Shown here one piece after another: positions 15,191 through 24,584 of a stretch of 64,000 nt of DNA. Both the position numbers and the translations under genes were made by a program. Origin of the DNA: Propionicimonas sp020161015 (GTDB lineage: Bacteria; Actinomycetota; Actinomycetes; Propionibacteriales; Propionibacteriaceae); contig NZ_CAXWGX010000026.1 of the NCBI RefSeq assembly GCF_964266745.1, positions 372,001 to 436,000 of the forward strand, given 5' to 3'. Every line of letters starts with the position of its first letter. Position 1 is the first letter of the stretch. The notes under the pieces are model-generated. The model made no database searches and was not told the DNA's origin. It worked only from the letters and a program-made list of their open reading frames with translations.

Positions 15191-17254
15191 ATGCCGCTTG
15201 CCACTGACAACCCGTTCGCCGCGCCGTCCGTCCTGCCGTACGAACTGCCCGACTTCGCGGCGATCCGCGACGAGCACTACCAGCCGGCCGCGGAGGCGGG
15301 CATGGCCGAGCACCTGGCGGAACTGGCGGCCATCGCGGCCGACACCTCGGAGCCGACCGTGGCGTCGGTGATCGAGGCGTGGGAGTCGTCCGGACGCCTG
15401 CTCACCCGCACGCTGAACGCCTTCTACGCCAAGCAGGCCGCGGACACCAACGACGTCCTCGACGCCGTGGAGGCGGCCATCGCCCCGCAGCTGGCCGCGC
15501 ACTCGGACGCCATCTACCTCGACCGGGGCCTCTACCAGCGGGTCGCGGCGCTGGCCCGCCGGGTCGAGGCGGGCGAGGTCGAGCTCGACCCGCAGTCGGC
15601 CTACTGGCTGGAGCGCCGCCTGCTGGCGTTCGAGCGGTCCGGCGTCAACCTGCCCGAGGCCGACCAGGAGCGGTTGCGCGCGCTCAACCACCGGATCGCC
15701 GAGGTGCAGTCCGAGTTCGGACGCCGGGCGCTCGCCGGGCTGAACGCCGCCGCGGTGCTGGTCACCGACCCGGCCGAGCTGGACGGCCTCAGCGAGGCCG
15801 AGATCGACGGGGCGCGCGAGCGCGCGTCCGAGCAGGGCCACGACCAGGGCTGGCTGATCGAGCTCGACCACACCTCGGGCCAGCGCCCGCTGGACGTGCT
15901 CCGCCACCGCGGGCTGCGCGAGCGCCTCCACCGGGCTGCCGTCGGCCGTGGCCTGGGAGGCGAGCACGACACCCGTCCGCTCGTCGTCGAACTGGCCCGG
16001 CTGCGCGCCGAGCGCGCCAACCTGCTGGGGTTCGCCAACCACGCGGCCTACATCGCGGCGGACGCCTGCGCCCGCACCGGCGAGGCCGTCTGGGACCTGC
16101 TCACGCGTCTCGCCCCGGCAGCCGCGGCCAACGCCCGCGCCGAGGCGGCGGACATGGAGCCGGTGTGGCGCCGCATCGAGCCGTCCGAGCCGCTCGCCGC
16201 CTGGGACTGGCAGTACGTCGCCGAGCTGCTGCGCACCGAGCGCTACAGCCTGGACGCGGGCCTGCTGAGGCCCTACCTGGAGCTCGAGCGCGTGCTGCAC
16301 GACGGCGTCTTCGCCGCGGCGAACGGCCTGTACGGGATCACCTTCACCGAGCGGGACGACCTCCACGGATACACCGACGAGGCGCGCGTGTTCGAGGTGG
16401 CCGAGGCCGACGGCACGCCGATCGGGCTGTTCGTCGCCGACTTCTACACCCGTCCCGGCAAGCAGGGCGGCGCCTGGATGAACAACCTCGTCGACCAGAA
16501 CCACCTGCTCGGCCAGTTCCCGGTGGTGACCAACAACTCCAACCTCGTGAAGCCGCCCACGGGACAGCCCACGCTGATGACGTGGGACGACGTGATCACG
16601 CTCTTCCACGAGTTCGGGCACGCGCTGCACGGGCTGCTCTCCGACACCCGCTACCCGTCCCAGTCGGGCACGGAGACCCCGCGTGACTTCGTCGAGTATC
16701 CGTCCCAGGTGAACGAGATGTGGGCGCTCGACCCGCAGATCCTTCGCCGGTACGCCGTCCACCACGAGACCGGCGAGCCCATGCCGGCCGAATGGGTGGA
16801 GACGCTGCGCGGGTCGACCCTGTTCCAGCAGGGGTTCAAGACCACCGAGTACCTGGGGGCAGCACTGCTCGACCAGGTGTGGCACCGGACGCCGCTCGAG
16901 GAACTCCCGACCGACCCCGCGCAGGTGGAGGAGTTCGAGAAGGCCGCCCTCGCCTCGGTCGGGCTCGACGACGACCTCGTCCCGCCCCGCTACCGCTCGA
17001 GCTACTTCCGGCACACCTTCGAGGGCGGGTACGACGCCGGCTACTACTCCTACATCTGGTCCGAGGTGCTGGACGCGGACACCGCGGCCTTCATGCTCGC
17101 CAACGGTGGCCTGACCAGGGAGAACGGAGAGCGTTTCCGCCGCCGCCTGCTCGCCAGGGGCGGCTCGATCGACGCCATGGACGCGTTTCGCGACTACCGC
17201 GGCGCCGATCCCGACCTGGCGCACCTGTTGGAGCGCCGCGGCCTGGCGCTGTAG
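15191..17254 (+). CDS. M3 family metallopeptidase (oligopeptidase / peptidyl-dipeptidase type)
   Basis: 687 residues, the usual size of M3 peptidases such as Dcp and oligopeptidase A. The zinc site HEFGHALHG is visible at about 473-481, with the third ligand Glu in the downstream YPSQVNEMW block (about 500). Other family blocks are NPFAAPSVLPYELPDF at the N-terminus, LGFANHAAY, GLFVADFYTRPGKQGGAWMN and the C-terminal FEGGYDAGYYSYIWSEVLDAD. It cleaves short peptides in the cytoplasm and has no signal peptide. ATG 15191 is preceded by AAGGA at 7 nt. The Dcp branch is favoured by the C-terminal YIWSEVLDADT segment, but dipeptidyl versus oligopeptidase activity cannot be fixed by eye. Confidence 0.9.
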   Translation: MPLATDNPFAAPSVLPYELPDFAAIRDEHYQPAAEAGMAEHLAELAAIAADTSEPTVASVIEAWESSGRLLTRTLNAFYAKQAADTNDVLDAVEAAIAPQLAAHSDAIYLDRGLYQRVAALARRVEAGEVELDPQSAYWLERRLLAFERSGVNLPEADQERLRALNHRIAEVQSEFGRRALAGLNAAAVLVTDPAELDGLSEAEIDGARERASEQGHDQGWLIELDHTSGQRPLDVLRHRGLRERLHRAAVGRGLGGEHDTRPLVVELARLRAERANLLGFANHAAYIAADACARTGEAVWDLLTRLAPAAAANARAEAADMEPVWRRIEPSEPLAAWDWQYVAELLRTERYSLDAGLLRPYLELERVLHDGVFAAANGLYGITFTERDDLHGYTDEARVFEVAEADGTPIGLFVADFYTRPGKQGGAWMNNLVDQNHLLGQFPVVTNNSNLVKPPTGQPTLMTWDDVITLFHEFGHALHGLLSDTRYPSQSGTETPRDFVEYPSQVNEMWALDPQILRRYAVHHETGEPMPAEWVETLRGSTLFQQGFKTTEYLGAALLDQVWHRTPLEELPTDPAQVEEFEKAALASVGLDDDLVPPRYRSSYFRHTFEGGYDAGYYSYIWSEVLDADTAAFMLANGGLTRENGERFRRRLLARGGSIDAMDAFRDYRGADPDLAHLLERRGLAL

Positions 17255-17284
17255 CGGCCCCGGCCTCCGCGCGGCGCGGCAGGC

Positions 17285-18721
17285 TCAGGCGGGGACGCGC
17301 TCCGCGATCAGGGTCTTCAGGGCCCGGACGTCGTTGGGCAGCGGGACGACGACGCGGGGTAGGTCCTCGATCCCGGCGAACCGGGGCGGACGCTCGGGCT
17401 CGCGGCCGATCGCCTCGGCGATGGTCTCTGCGAACTTCACCGGCAACGCCGTCTCGGTGACGATCATCGGGACGCCGGGCTCGGCGAAGGAGGCGGCCAC
17501 TCCCACCCCGTCCGCGGTGTGCGGGTCGATCAGCACACCGTCACGCGCCCACACGGCGGCGATGGTGGCCAGCCGGTCGGCGTGGGTGGACGACCCGGAG
17601 ACGAATCCGAACCGTTCCCGCAGCGAGGCGAACTCGGGGGTCCCGGACAGGTCGAAGAACCCGTCGCGCGGCAGCCGGACGCCGAACAGCTCGCGCACCC
17701 GCGCGGCGTCGCGTCCCAGCAGGTCGAAGACGAACCGCTCGACGTTGGACGCCTTCGAGATGTCCATCGAGGGCGAGGACGTGGCGTGGGTCTCCGATGC
17801 CCCCCGCACCCGGTAGACCCCGGTGCGGAAGAACTCGTCGAGCACGTTGTTCTCGTTCGTTGCCAGCACGAGGGTGTCGATCGGCACCCCCATCATCCGG
17901 GCGATGTGCCCGGCCATGATGTTTCCGAAGTTGCCGGTGGGCACGCAGAAGGAGACCCGCTCGTCGTCGGCGGACGTCACCCGCAGCCAGGCGGCCACGT
18001 AGTAGACGACCTGGGCGACCAGGCGCGCCCAGTTGATCGAGTTCACCGCTCCCAGGGAGTAGCGGCGCTTGAAGTCGAGGTCACCGGCCACCGCCTTGAC
18101 CAGGTCCTGGCAGTCGTCGAAGACCCCGTCGACCGCGACGTTGACGATGGACTCCTCGTCGAGGCTGAACATCTGCGCCTGCTGGAACGGGGTCATCCGG
18201 CCCGCCGGCGTGAGCATGAAGACCCGCACCCGGGGCAGCCCGCGCATCGCGTACTCCGCGGCCGAGCCGGTGTCCCCGCTGGTCGCGCCGAGGATGTTCA
18301 GCTCCTGATCGCGGCGCTCCAGCTCGTACTCGAAGAGCTGGCCGAGCAGCTGCATGGCCAGGTCCTTGAACGCTGCCGTCGGGCCTCCGGAGAGGTGGGC
18401 CAGCCACAGCCCGCCCGAAAGCGGGCTGACGGGCACGATCTCGGGGCTGGAGAACACCGTGTCGTTGTAGGCACGCTCGCAGATGCCGCGGAGGTCGTCC
18501 GATCCGATGTCGTCGACGAACAGCGAGAGGACGGCGTGGGCGAGCGCGGCGTACCCGCCGGTCTCCAGCAGCGTCCGCCAGGACGCCAGCGTCGCCGCGT
18601 CCAGTCGCGGGTACGACTCGGGCAGGTACAGCCCGCCGTCGGGCGCGAGACCCTCCAGCAGGATGTCGCTGAAGGTCGGCCGGGGGTCGTCCGGAAGGCC
18701 GCGGGTGGACAGGTAACGCAC
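17285..18721 (-). CDS. thrC: Threonine synthase
   Basis: 478 residues, the E. coli/yeast-type long ThrC. It converts O-phosphohomoserine to threonine using PLP. The start MRYLSTRG is the hallmark of this branch, and it fixes GTG 18721; the PLP Lys is in GGPTAAFKDLAMQLLG (about 108-123), GATSGDTGSAAEYAM follows, then SINWARLVAQVVYYV and FCVPTGNFGNIMAGHIA. A TACAGT box ends 8 nt before the start, so the message may be leaderless or nearly so. It is divergent from the coiled-coil gene cluster across 186 bp. hom and thrB are not next to it. Confidence 0.94.
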   Translation of the reverse strand: MRYLSTRGLPDDPRPTFSDILLEGLAPDGGLYLPESYPRLDAATLASWRTLLETGGYAALAHAVLSLFVDDIGSDDLRGICERAYNDTVFSSPEIVPVSPLSGGLWLAHLSGGPTAAFKDLAMQLLGQLFEYELERRDQELNILGATSGDTGSAAEYAMRGLPRVRVFMLTPAGRMTPFQQAQMFSLDEESIVNVAVDGVFDDCQDLVKAVAGDLDFKRRYSLGAVNSINWARLVAQVVYYVAAWLRVTSADDERVSFCVPTGNFGNIMAGHIARMMGVPIDTLVLATNENNVLDEFFRTGVYRVRGASETHATSSPSMDISKASNVERFVFDLLGRDAARVRELFGVRLPRDGFFDLSGTPEFASLRERFGFVSGSSTHADRLATIAAVWARDGVLIDPHTADGVGVAASFAEPGVPMIVTETALPVKFAETIAEAIGREPERPPRFAGIEDLPRVVVPLPNDVRALKTLIAERVPA

Positions 18722-18907
18722 GGAGAAGAACTGTACCGACCCCGTTCCGCGGGGCCCCCGGCGAGTCTCACCGGACCCTGCCCGACGGGCGTTCCGGGAG
18801 CTGGGAAACACACAGGAACCGGCAAGGCTTGACCTCTCCCTCAGAGAGTCGCCGCGACACTCCGTGCCGGGTTGCCTTTTGCCTTGTCGGCCTTGGATCA
18901 TGACTGC

Positions 18908-20341
18908 GTGCTCGATCCTGCCGTGCGTCCCCCCGCCCAGCCGGCCGGTAACGAGCTGACCAGGCAGGCCACCGAAATCCTGACCCAGGCGCAGAACCTG
19001 GCTGATCAGCTCCGCACCGAGGCCCAGGCTGAGGCGGATGCCGTGCGCGCCGAAACGGCCCGGAACCGCGAACTGAACGACCAGCTCGCCCGCGAGGTGG
19101 CCGAGCACAAGGCCGCCGCGGAGGAGGCGATGGTCTCCGCCGCCGCCCGGCTGGACGAGGCCCGCCAGGACGCGATCACCCTGCTCTCCGACGCCACCGA
19201 GCAGTCGGCCCTGATCACCCAGACCGCGGAGCGCACCGCAGCCGAGGTGATCGCCGCCGCGCGCGCGGAGGCCGAGCGGATCGTGCAGGACGGGCAGGTC
19301 AAGGCCGCCACCGTGATGAACACCGCCCGGCGCACGGAGGACGAGGTGCGCCAGCGCCTGGACGCCCGGGTGAGCGCGGTGGACGCCGAGCTGTCCGACC
19401 GTCGCCGCGCCCAGGAGTCTGAGGAGGCCCAGCGCAGGGACATGCTCGAGGCCGAGCTCTCCGCGATGCGCGGCCACGTCATGGACGAGCTCGCCGCACG
19501 CAGGGCGGAACTGGACGAGGAGGTGGCCCACCTCCAGGCGCAGCTGGTGGCCGACCGCAACGAGTTCGAGACCGAGTCGGCCCGCGCGCACGCCCAGGCT
19601 CAGGCCGAGCGCGAGGCCCTGGCCGCAGAAGCGCAGGCCAAGGCGGACGAGCAGCTGGCCGCGGCCGCAGCGCACGTGGCCTGGACGGAACAGGCGATGG
19701 CGGAGCTGCGCGCCAGCGTGGCCGCAGAGGCCGAGGCCGCCCGCCGCCAGACGCACAACGAGCTCGCCGAGCACGCCCGGCAGGTGCGAGAGCGCGTGGA
19801 GCTGGCGCTCACGACCACGACCCACCGCAACCAGGCGATGCTGGCCGAGGCCACCGCCGTGGCCGAGGACCTCCAGGCCCGCGCCCGCGCCGTCCTCGAC
19901 GCCGCCGAGCGGGACGCCGCCCACACCCGGCGGCAGGTACAGGAGGAGTGCGACCGGCTGCTGAGCAGCGCCCGCTCCGAGGCCCGTGCACAGGTGGAGC
20001 GGGCCGAGCGCCGCCTGGCCGAGGCCGAGGCCGGCGCGAAGCTCATCCGCGAGCGCGCCGCCGCCGACCTCGAGAAGCTCCAGCGCGACACCTTCGAGGC
20101 CGCCCGCGCCTCGCGCGACGAGGCGGTCTCGCTGCTCAGCCAGGCACGGATCGACGCGGACGCCGTGCGCGCGGAGGCACGCGCCCTGATGGACCGCGCC
20201 CGCGCAGAGGTGGCGCAGCTGGCCCGCCGCCGTGACGACATCAACGCCCAACTCGGGCACCTGTCCGGGGTCATCGAGGCGCTCGCCGTCCCCGAACGTC
20301 CCCACCAGAATCCCCGGCAAGAAATGGAAGAAGGATCATGA
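18908..20341 (+). CDS. Long coiled-coil protein (Scy/FilP-like polarity scaffold candidate)
   Basis: 477 residues, almost entirely Ala/Glu/Arg/Gln-rich heptads without Pro or Gly from about residue 20 to 460, i.e. a single long coiled coil. It has no signal peptide and no membrane segment. Composition and size recall the actinobacterial scaffold proteins that act with DivIVA at growing poles; that function is inference from resemblance and from the DivIVA-like partner encoded next door. GTG 18908 was preferred over the TTG further upstream because the upstream codons look non-coding and GATCAT lies 6 nt before it. The stop overlaps the next start (ATGA at 20338-20341). Confidence 0.65.
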   Translation: MLDPAVRPPAQPAGNELTRQATEILTQAQNLADQLRTEAQAEADAVRAETARNRELNDQLAREVAEHKAAAEEAMVSAAARLDEARQDAITLLSDATEQSALITQTAERTAAEVIAAARAEAERIVQDGQVKAATVMNTARRTEDEVRQRLDARVSAVDAELSDRRRAQESEEAQRRDMLEAELSAMRGHVMDELAARRAELDEEVAHLQAQLVADRNEFETESARAHAQAQAEREALAAEAQAKADEQLAAAAAHVAWTEQAMAELRASVAAEAEAARRQTHNELAEHARQVRERVELALTTTTHRNQAMLAEATAVAEDLQARARAVLDAAERDAAHTRRQVQEECDRLLSSARSEARAQVERAERRLAEAEAGAKLIRERAAADLEKLQRDTFEAARASRDEAVSLLSQARIDADAVRAEARALMDRARAEVAQLARRRDDINAQLGHLSGVIEALAVPERPHQNPRQEMEEGS

Positions 20342-21426
20342 CCCAGCAGAACCCGGCCTTCCGGACGGTCATGCGCGGCTACGAGCCGGGCGAGGTCGAC
20401 AAGGCCTTCGCCGACCTCCACCGCGCGCTCGACCAGGCTCGTGCTGAGTCCGGCAACACGGCCGTCGCGGTCACCAAGCTCACCTCCCAGGTGGCGCAGC
20501 TGGAGGAGCAGGCGAACGCGTACCGGAGCCGGATCGCCGCCCTGGAGCAGGAGGAGAAGGAGGCCGCTCCGCCGTCCTTCAGCGACCTCGGCGCGCGCAT
20601 CGGCAAGATGCTGAAGCTCGCCGAGGACGAGGCCGCCGAGATGCGGGCGAAGGCGAAGGCGGACGCGGACAAGCTGGTCGCCGACGCTGAGGCCGCGGCC
20701 GAGCAGGCACGCAGTTCCGCCGACCGGTACGCCGCCGACGTGACGAGCCGCACCGACGCCGAGGCCACCCGGGTGCTGGAGGCCGCGAAGCGGCAGTCCG
20801 ACGAGATCCTCGACTACGCCGACCGCGAGGCCACCGCCCGCCGCGAGGAGGCCGAGGCGGTCTACGAGCACCAGCGTGCGCGCGCCGCTGCCGCTGCCGC
20901 GGACTTCGAGAAGACGCTCGCCGAGCGCCGCGACAAGGCCGCGGAGGAGTTCGCCGCGCAGATGGCGGCCAACGAGCAGGCGATCGCCCGCTCCCTGGAG
21001 CGCCAGGCCGCGATCGAGGCCGAGGCCGACCGGACGCTCGCAGAGGCGAAGGCGCAGGCCGAGGCCCACGTCAAGGCAGCCCGCGAGGAGGCCGGCCAGC
21101 ACGTCGACGCCGCCCGCCTGGCCGCGGAGAAGATCCGTCGCGAGTCCGAGCGCGAGCTCCAGGCCGCCACGTCCCGTCGCGACGCGATCACCGCGCAGCT
21201 GACCAACGTCCGCCAGATGCTGGCGACCCTCGGCGGGGCGGCGATCGTCAACCCGCTGGCCGACCCCGAGCCCGCGGACGCCCCGGCGGAGGAGCCGGCC
21301 GCGGAAGCGGTGCCCGAGGAGGAGCCGGTGGAGGCCGGGGAGGACCTGGTCGAGGGCGACACCGACGAGGCCGAGGTCGACGCCGCCGGCGACGACGACA
21401 AGGTCGAGCAGGAGACCCGCGCGTGA
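20338..21426 (+). CDS. DivIVA-domain coiled-coil protein (FilP-like)
   Basis: 362 residues. The N-terminal segment FRTVMRGYEPGEVDKAF (residues 8-24) matches the DivIVA-type membrane/polar targeting motif RGYxxxEVD. Two coiled-coil blocks follow (about 25-75 and 90-300), separated by a short PPSFSDLGARIGKML linker, and the protein ends in an acidic Glu/Asp/Ala tail of about 60 residues. Family knowledge places such proteins at cell poles or septa in actinobacteria. Ribosome site GAAGGA lies just before ATG 20338, inside the end of the upstream gene. The stop overlaps the next start (GTGA at 21423-21426), so four genes in a row are coupled. Confidence 0.75.
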   Translation: MTQQNPAFRTVMRGYEPGEVDKAFADLHRALDQARAESGNTAVAVTKLTSQVAQLEEQANAYRSRIAALEQEEKEAAPPSFSDLGARIGKMLKLAEDEAAEMRAKAKADADKLVADAEAAAEQARSSADRYAADVTSRTDAEATRVLEAAKRQSDEILDYADREATARREEAEAVYEHQRARAAAAAADFEKTLAERRDKAAEEFAAQMAANEQAIARSLERQAAIEAEADRTLAEAKAQAEAHVKAAREEAGQHVDAARLAAEKIRRESERELQAATSRRDAITAQLTNVRQMLATLGGAAIVNPLADPEPADAPAEEPAAEAVPEEEPVEAGEDLVEGDTDEAEVDAAGDDDKVEQETRA

Positions 21427-22433
21427 AGTTCCGCTTCCTCGGCAACTCCGGGCTGAAGGTCTCCGAGATCTGCTACGGCAACTGGATCACCCACGGGTCC
21501 CAGGTCGAGAACGAGATCGCCGAGCGCTGCGTCCACGCCGCCCTCGAGGCCGGCATCACCAGCTTCGACACCGCCGACGTCTACGCCAACACGGTCGCGG
21601 AGTCGGTGCTCGGGCAGGCGCTGAAGGGCCAGCGGCGCGAGTCGCTGGAGATCTTCACGAAGGTGTACTGGCCGACCGGCCCCAAGGGCCCGAACGACTG
21701 CGGGCTGTCGCGCAAGCACATCATGGAGTCGATCAACGGGTCGCTGCGCCGGCTCGGCACCGACTACGTCGACCTGTACCAGGCCCACCGCTACGACCAC
21801 GAGACGCCGCTGGAGGAGACCATGCAGGCGTTCGCCGACGTGGTCCGCTCGGGCAAGGCGCTCTACATCGGGGTCAGCGAGTGGGACGCCAACCAGATCC
21901 GGTCCGCCCACGACCTGGCGAAGGACCTCGGCTTCCAGCTCGTGTCGAACCAGCCCCAGTACTCGATGCTGTGGCGGGTCATCGAGGAGTGGATCGTCCC
22001 GACCTCCGCCGAGCTGGGCGTCTCCCAGATCTGCTGGTCGCCGGTCGCGCAGGGTGTGCTCAGCGGCAAGTACCTGCCCGGCGAGGCGCCGCCCAAGAAC
22101 TCCCGTGCGACGGACGAGAAGGGCGGCTCGACGTTCATCCAGCGCCTGATGGGCGAGGACGTCCTCGTCGCCGTCCAGCGGCTGAGGCCGATCGCGGACG
22201 AGCTCGAACTCACCATGGCCCAGCTCGCCGTGGCGTGGGTGCTCCAGAACCCGAACGTCGCCTGCGCGATCATCGGGGCCTCGCGGCCGCGGCAGATCCG
22301 CGAGAACGTGGCGGCGTCCGGCGTGGTGCTCAGCCCCGAGATCATGTCGCGCATCGACGACGCCCTCGGCGACGTGGTCGTACGCAACCCGATGCTGACC
22401 GCGGAGAACTCGCCCAAGGAACGCCCCTGCTGA
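21423..22433 (+). CDS. Aldo/keto reductase (YghZ/Kv-beta-like branch)
   Basis: 336 residues. The AKR tetrad is visible: Asp in FDTADVYANT, Tyr four residues on, Lys in IFTKVYWPTG, and His in YQAHRYDHETP. The ends LGNSGLKVSEICYGNW and QLAVAWVLQNPNVACAIIGASRPRQIREN are typical of the potassium-channel-beta/YghZ group that uses NADPH to reduce aldehydes. GTG 21423 overlaps the stop of the coiled-coil gene (4 nt). The substrate is unknown. The reason for cotranscription with polarity-type proteins is unclear. Confidence 0.88.
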   Translation: MKFRFLGNSGLKVSEICYGNWITHGSQVENEIAERCVHAALEAGITSFDTADVYANTVAESVLGQALKGQRRESLEIFTKVYWPTGPKGPNDCGLSRKHIMESINGSLRRLGTDYVDLYQAHRYDHETPLEETMQAFADVVRSGKALYIGVSEWDANQIRSAHDLAKDLGFQLVSNQPQYSMLWRVIEEWIVPTSAELGVSQICWSPVAQGVLSGKYLPGEAPPKNSRATDEKGGSTFIQRLMGEDVLVAVQRLRPIADELELTMAQLAVAWVLQNPNVACAIIGASRPRQIRENVAASGVVLSPEIMSRIDDALGDVVVRNPMLTAENSPKERPC

Positions 22434-23773
22434 CCGACTTCGTCGCCGCGGCCGCCGCGCTCCCGGAGCTGGAGCTCCACGCGCTGGTGGTGCTGCGCGA
22501 AGGCGTCGTGGCCGGCCGCTGCCAGTGGGAGCCGTACGTCCCCGGCGACCTCGCCCTCGTGTACTCGGTCAGCAAGACCGTCACCGCGACCGCCGTCGGC
22601 CTCGCCGTGGCCGAGGGGCGGTTCGCCCTCGACGACCGCGTGGGTGACCTGGTGGGGGGCGCGCCGGACGGATCGCCGCTCGACGACCGGGTGGCCTCGA
22701 TCACCGTCCACGACCTGCTGTCGATGTCGACCGGCCACACCGCCGACACGCTCGAGGCGATGCAGGCCCGTCCCGCCGCGGAGTGGGTGCCGGCCTTCCT
22801 CGCACAGCGTCCGCAGGAGCCGGTCGGCTCGGTGCACGTCTACAACAACGGCGCCTCGTTCCTCCTGGGCGAGCTCGTCCGCCGGCACACCGGCCAGGAC
22901 CTGCTGGACTACGTGCGTCCGCGCCTGCTGGAGCCGCTCGGCATCGAGGCGACGTGGGACACCGACGCCCTGGGCCGGTGCCTGGGCTGGACGGGGCTGC
23001 ACCTGTCCATCGACGGGCTGGCCACCCTGGGCGAGCTGCTGCGCTGTGACGGCGTGTGGCACGGACGCCGGTTGCTGCCCGAGGGCTGGGTCGCGCAGGC
23101 GACGGCCCGGCACGTCGACACCACCGACCCGCACCCCGACTGGGGGCTGGGTTACGGCTACCAGGTGTGGATGGGCCGGGAGGGCTACCGGCTCGACGGC
23201 GCCTACGGCCAGTTCGCCTTCGTGCTGCCGGCCCGCGGGCTGGTCGTGGCGATCCAGTCGGCCCAGTCGTGCACGCAGCTGCTCGTCGACCTGGTCTGGG
23301 AGCACCTGGTCGTCCCCGACCTCCCGGACGGGCCGGTCGGGGCGACCGCGCGCGTGGCGGTGCCGACGGACACCGGTCGCGGCACCGCATGGCTGGCGTC
23401 GGGCGCCGTCCCCCTCGACCCGGCGATGGTCGACCCGGGCGAGGAGCCCGGGCGCGCGCCGGACATCGCCGACGTGCGTGCCGAGCGGGACGGCGGCGAG
23501 CTGCGCCTGACCCTCCTCGCCGAGGGCCACCCGGTGGAGTTGGTGGCACAACCAGGGTCGTGGCGCCGCCAGCACCTGCAGCTGGGCGACGTGCGCGTCC
23601 CGGTCGCGGCCGCGGCCGGTGCGGATGAGCAGGGCGACCTGCACGTGCGACTCGTCCTCACCGACACCCCGCACACGCTGCGCCTGCGCCTGGGCCGGGA
23701 CGGGCAGGCGGGCCTGGCCTGGCGCGTCGCGCCCCTCCAGGGTCCGTGCCTGTCGAGGATGCGCGCGCACTGA
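22430..23773 (+). CDS. Serine hydrolase (beta-lactamase/esterase class C fold), probable CTG start
   Basis: About 447 residues. The class C serine hydrolase motifs are visible: SVSK (S-x-x-K, nucleophile Ser, about residue 47), YNNG (Y-x-N) near 140, and an HxG-like strand late in the catalytic domain. A separate C-terminal beta-rich domain of about 130 residues follows. No signal peptide is seen, so it is probably cytoplasmic. The conserved N-terminal helix must begin before the first available GTG, and no ATG, GTG or TTG lies in frame upstream. CTG 22430 overlaps the preceding stop (CTGA) and has AAGGA 9 nt upstream, so it is the best start; CTG 22427 is the alternative. Confidence 0.78.
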   Translation: MTDFVAAAAALPELELHALVVLREGVVAGRCQWEPYVPGDLALVYSVSKTVTATAVGLAVAEGRFALDDRVGDLVGGAPDGSPLDDRVASITVHDLLSMSTGHTADTLEAMQARPAAEWVPAFLAQRPQEPVGSVHVYNNGASFLLGELVRRHTGQDLLDYVRPRLLEPLGIEATWDTDALGRCLGWTGLHLSIDGLATLGELLRCDGVWHGRRLLPEGWVAQATARHVDTTDPHPDWGLGYGYQVWMGREGYRLDGAYGQFAFVLPARGLVVAIQSAQSCTQLLVDLVWEHLVVPDLPDGPVGATARVAVPTDTGRGTAWLASGAVPLDPAMVDPGEEPGRAPDIADVRAERDGGELRLTLLAEGHPVELVAQPGSWRRQHLQLGDVRVPVAAAAGADEQGDLHVRLVLTDTPHTLRLRLGRDGQAGLAWRVAPLQGPCLSRMRAH

Positions 23774-23825
23774 GCGCCCTGCCGCGGGGGCAGTGGTGAC
23801 ACTCCACGACCGACGCCGGCGGCCC

Positions 23826-23831
23826 TAGGTT
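23826..23831 (+). promoter_or_regulatory. -10 element TAGGTT, leaderless promoter
   Basis: TAGGTT, then GGGGGC (6 nt), then ATG 23838. Confidence 0.6.
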
Positions 23832-23837
23832 GGGGGC

Positions 23838-24566
23838 ATGGATGAACCGAAGGTCGACCTGCTGCCCGACGAGGACTTCCGGCGGGTGCTCTGCGTCGTG
23901 GCGCATCCCGACGACGTCGAGTACGGCACGTCCGCGGCCGTGGCCCGGTGGACGTCGCGGGGCGTCGAGGTGGCGTACCTCCTGCTGACCGGCGGCGAGG
24001 CGGGCATGCAGCGTCCGCCGGCGGAGACTCGCGTCCTGCGCGCCGGCGAGCAGCGCGCGGCCTGCGACGCGGCCGGCGTCCGCGCGCTCACGGTGCTCGA
24101 CCACCCCGACGGCATGCTGGTGTACTCCCTGGACCTGCGTCGCGACATCGCCCGCGAGATCCGCCGGTTCCGTCCGGACGTCGTCGTCACCGGCTCGTGG
24201 GACGTCGAGTTCGTGGCCGGTCTCAACCAGGCCGACCACCGGGCGGCCGGCCTGGCCTGCGCGGACGCCGTGCGGGACGCGGACAACACCTGGGTCTTCC
24301 CCGAGCTCGCCGCGCAGGAGGGGTTGGCCAAGTGGGGGGCGACCTGGCTGCTGGTCTCCGGCGACAACCGTCCCACCCACGGGGTGGACGTGTCGGGCGA
24401 GCCCGTCGAGCGGGGGATCGCCTCCCTCGAGGCCCACGCCGGCTACCTGGGCGACCTGAGCGGCCACCCGTCCCCCAGGGAGCTGATCGGCGGGGTCACC
24501 GCTGCGGGGGGACGGGCGCTCGGCGTGGCGAACGCCGTCCTGTTCCGCGCCTACCGCCTGCGCTGA
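23838..24566 (+). CDS. PIG-L family deacetylase
   Basis: 242 residues. The zinc-binding AHPDD motif is at residues 22-26, with the distal ligand His in NQADHRAAG near residue 135. The family comprises GlcNAc-type N-deacetylases and, in actinobacteria, MshB and Mca of the mycothiol pathway. This protein is shorter than MshB and lacks enough specific signature to name it, so a general amide deacetylase is the safe call. No signal peptide. It is convergent with the amidotransferase gene (18 bp). Confidence 0.85.
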   Translation: MDEPKVDLLPDEDFRRVLCVVAHPDDVEYGTSAAVARWTSRGVEVAYLLLTGGEAGMQRPPAETRVLRAGEQRAACDAAGVRALTVLDHPDGMLVYSLDLRRDIAREIRRFRPDVVVTGSWDVEFVAGLNQADHRAAGLACADAVRDADNTWVFPELAAQEGLAKWGATWLLVSGDNRPTHGVDVSGEPVERGIASLEAHAGYLGDLSGHPSPRELIGGVTAAGGRALGVANAVLFRAYRLR

Positions 24567-24584
24567 GTGCCGGGAGGGACGGGC

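Noticed and set aside
14126..17224. A very long open frame (more than 1000 codons) antisense to the M3 peptidase gene
   Set aside because: It mirrors the codon phase of the real gene in GC-rich DNA; it has no conserved motifs and runs through the repeat array.
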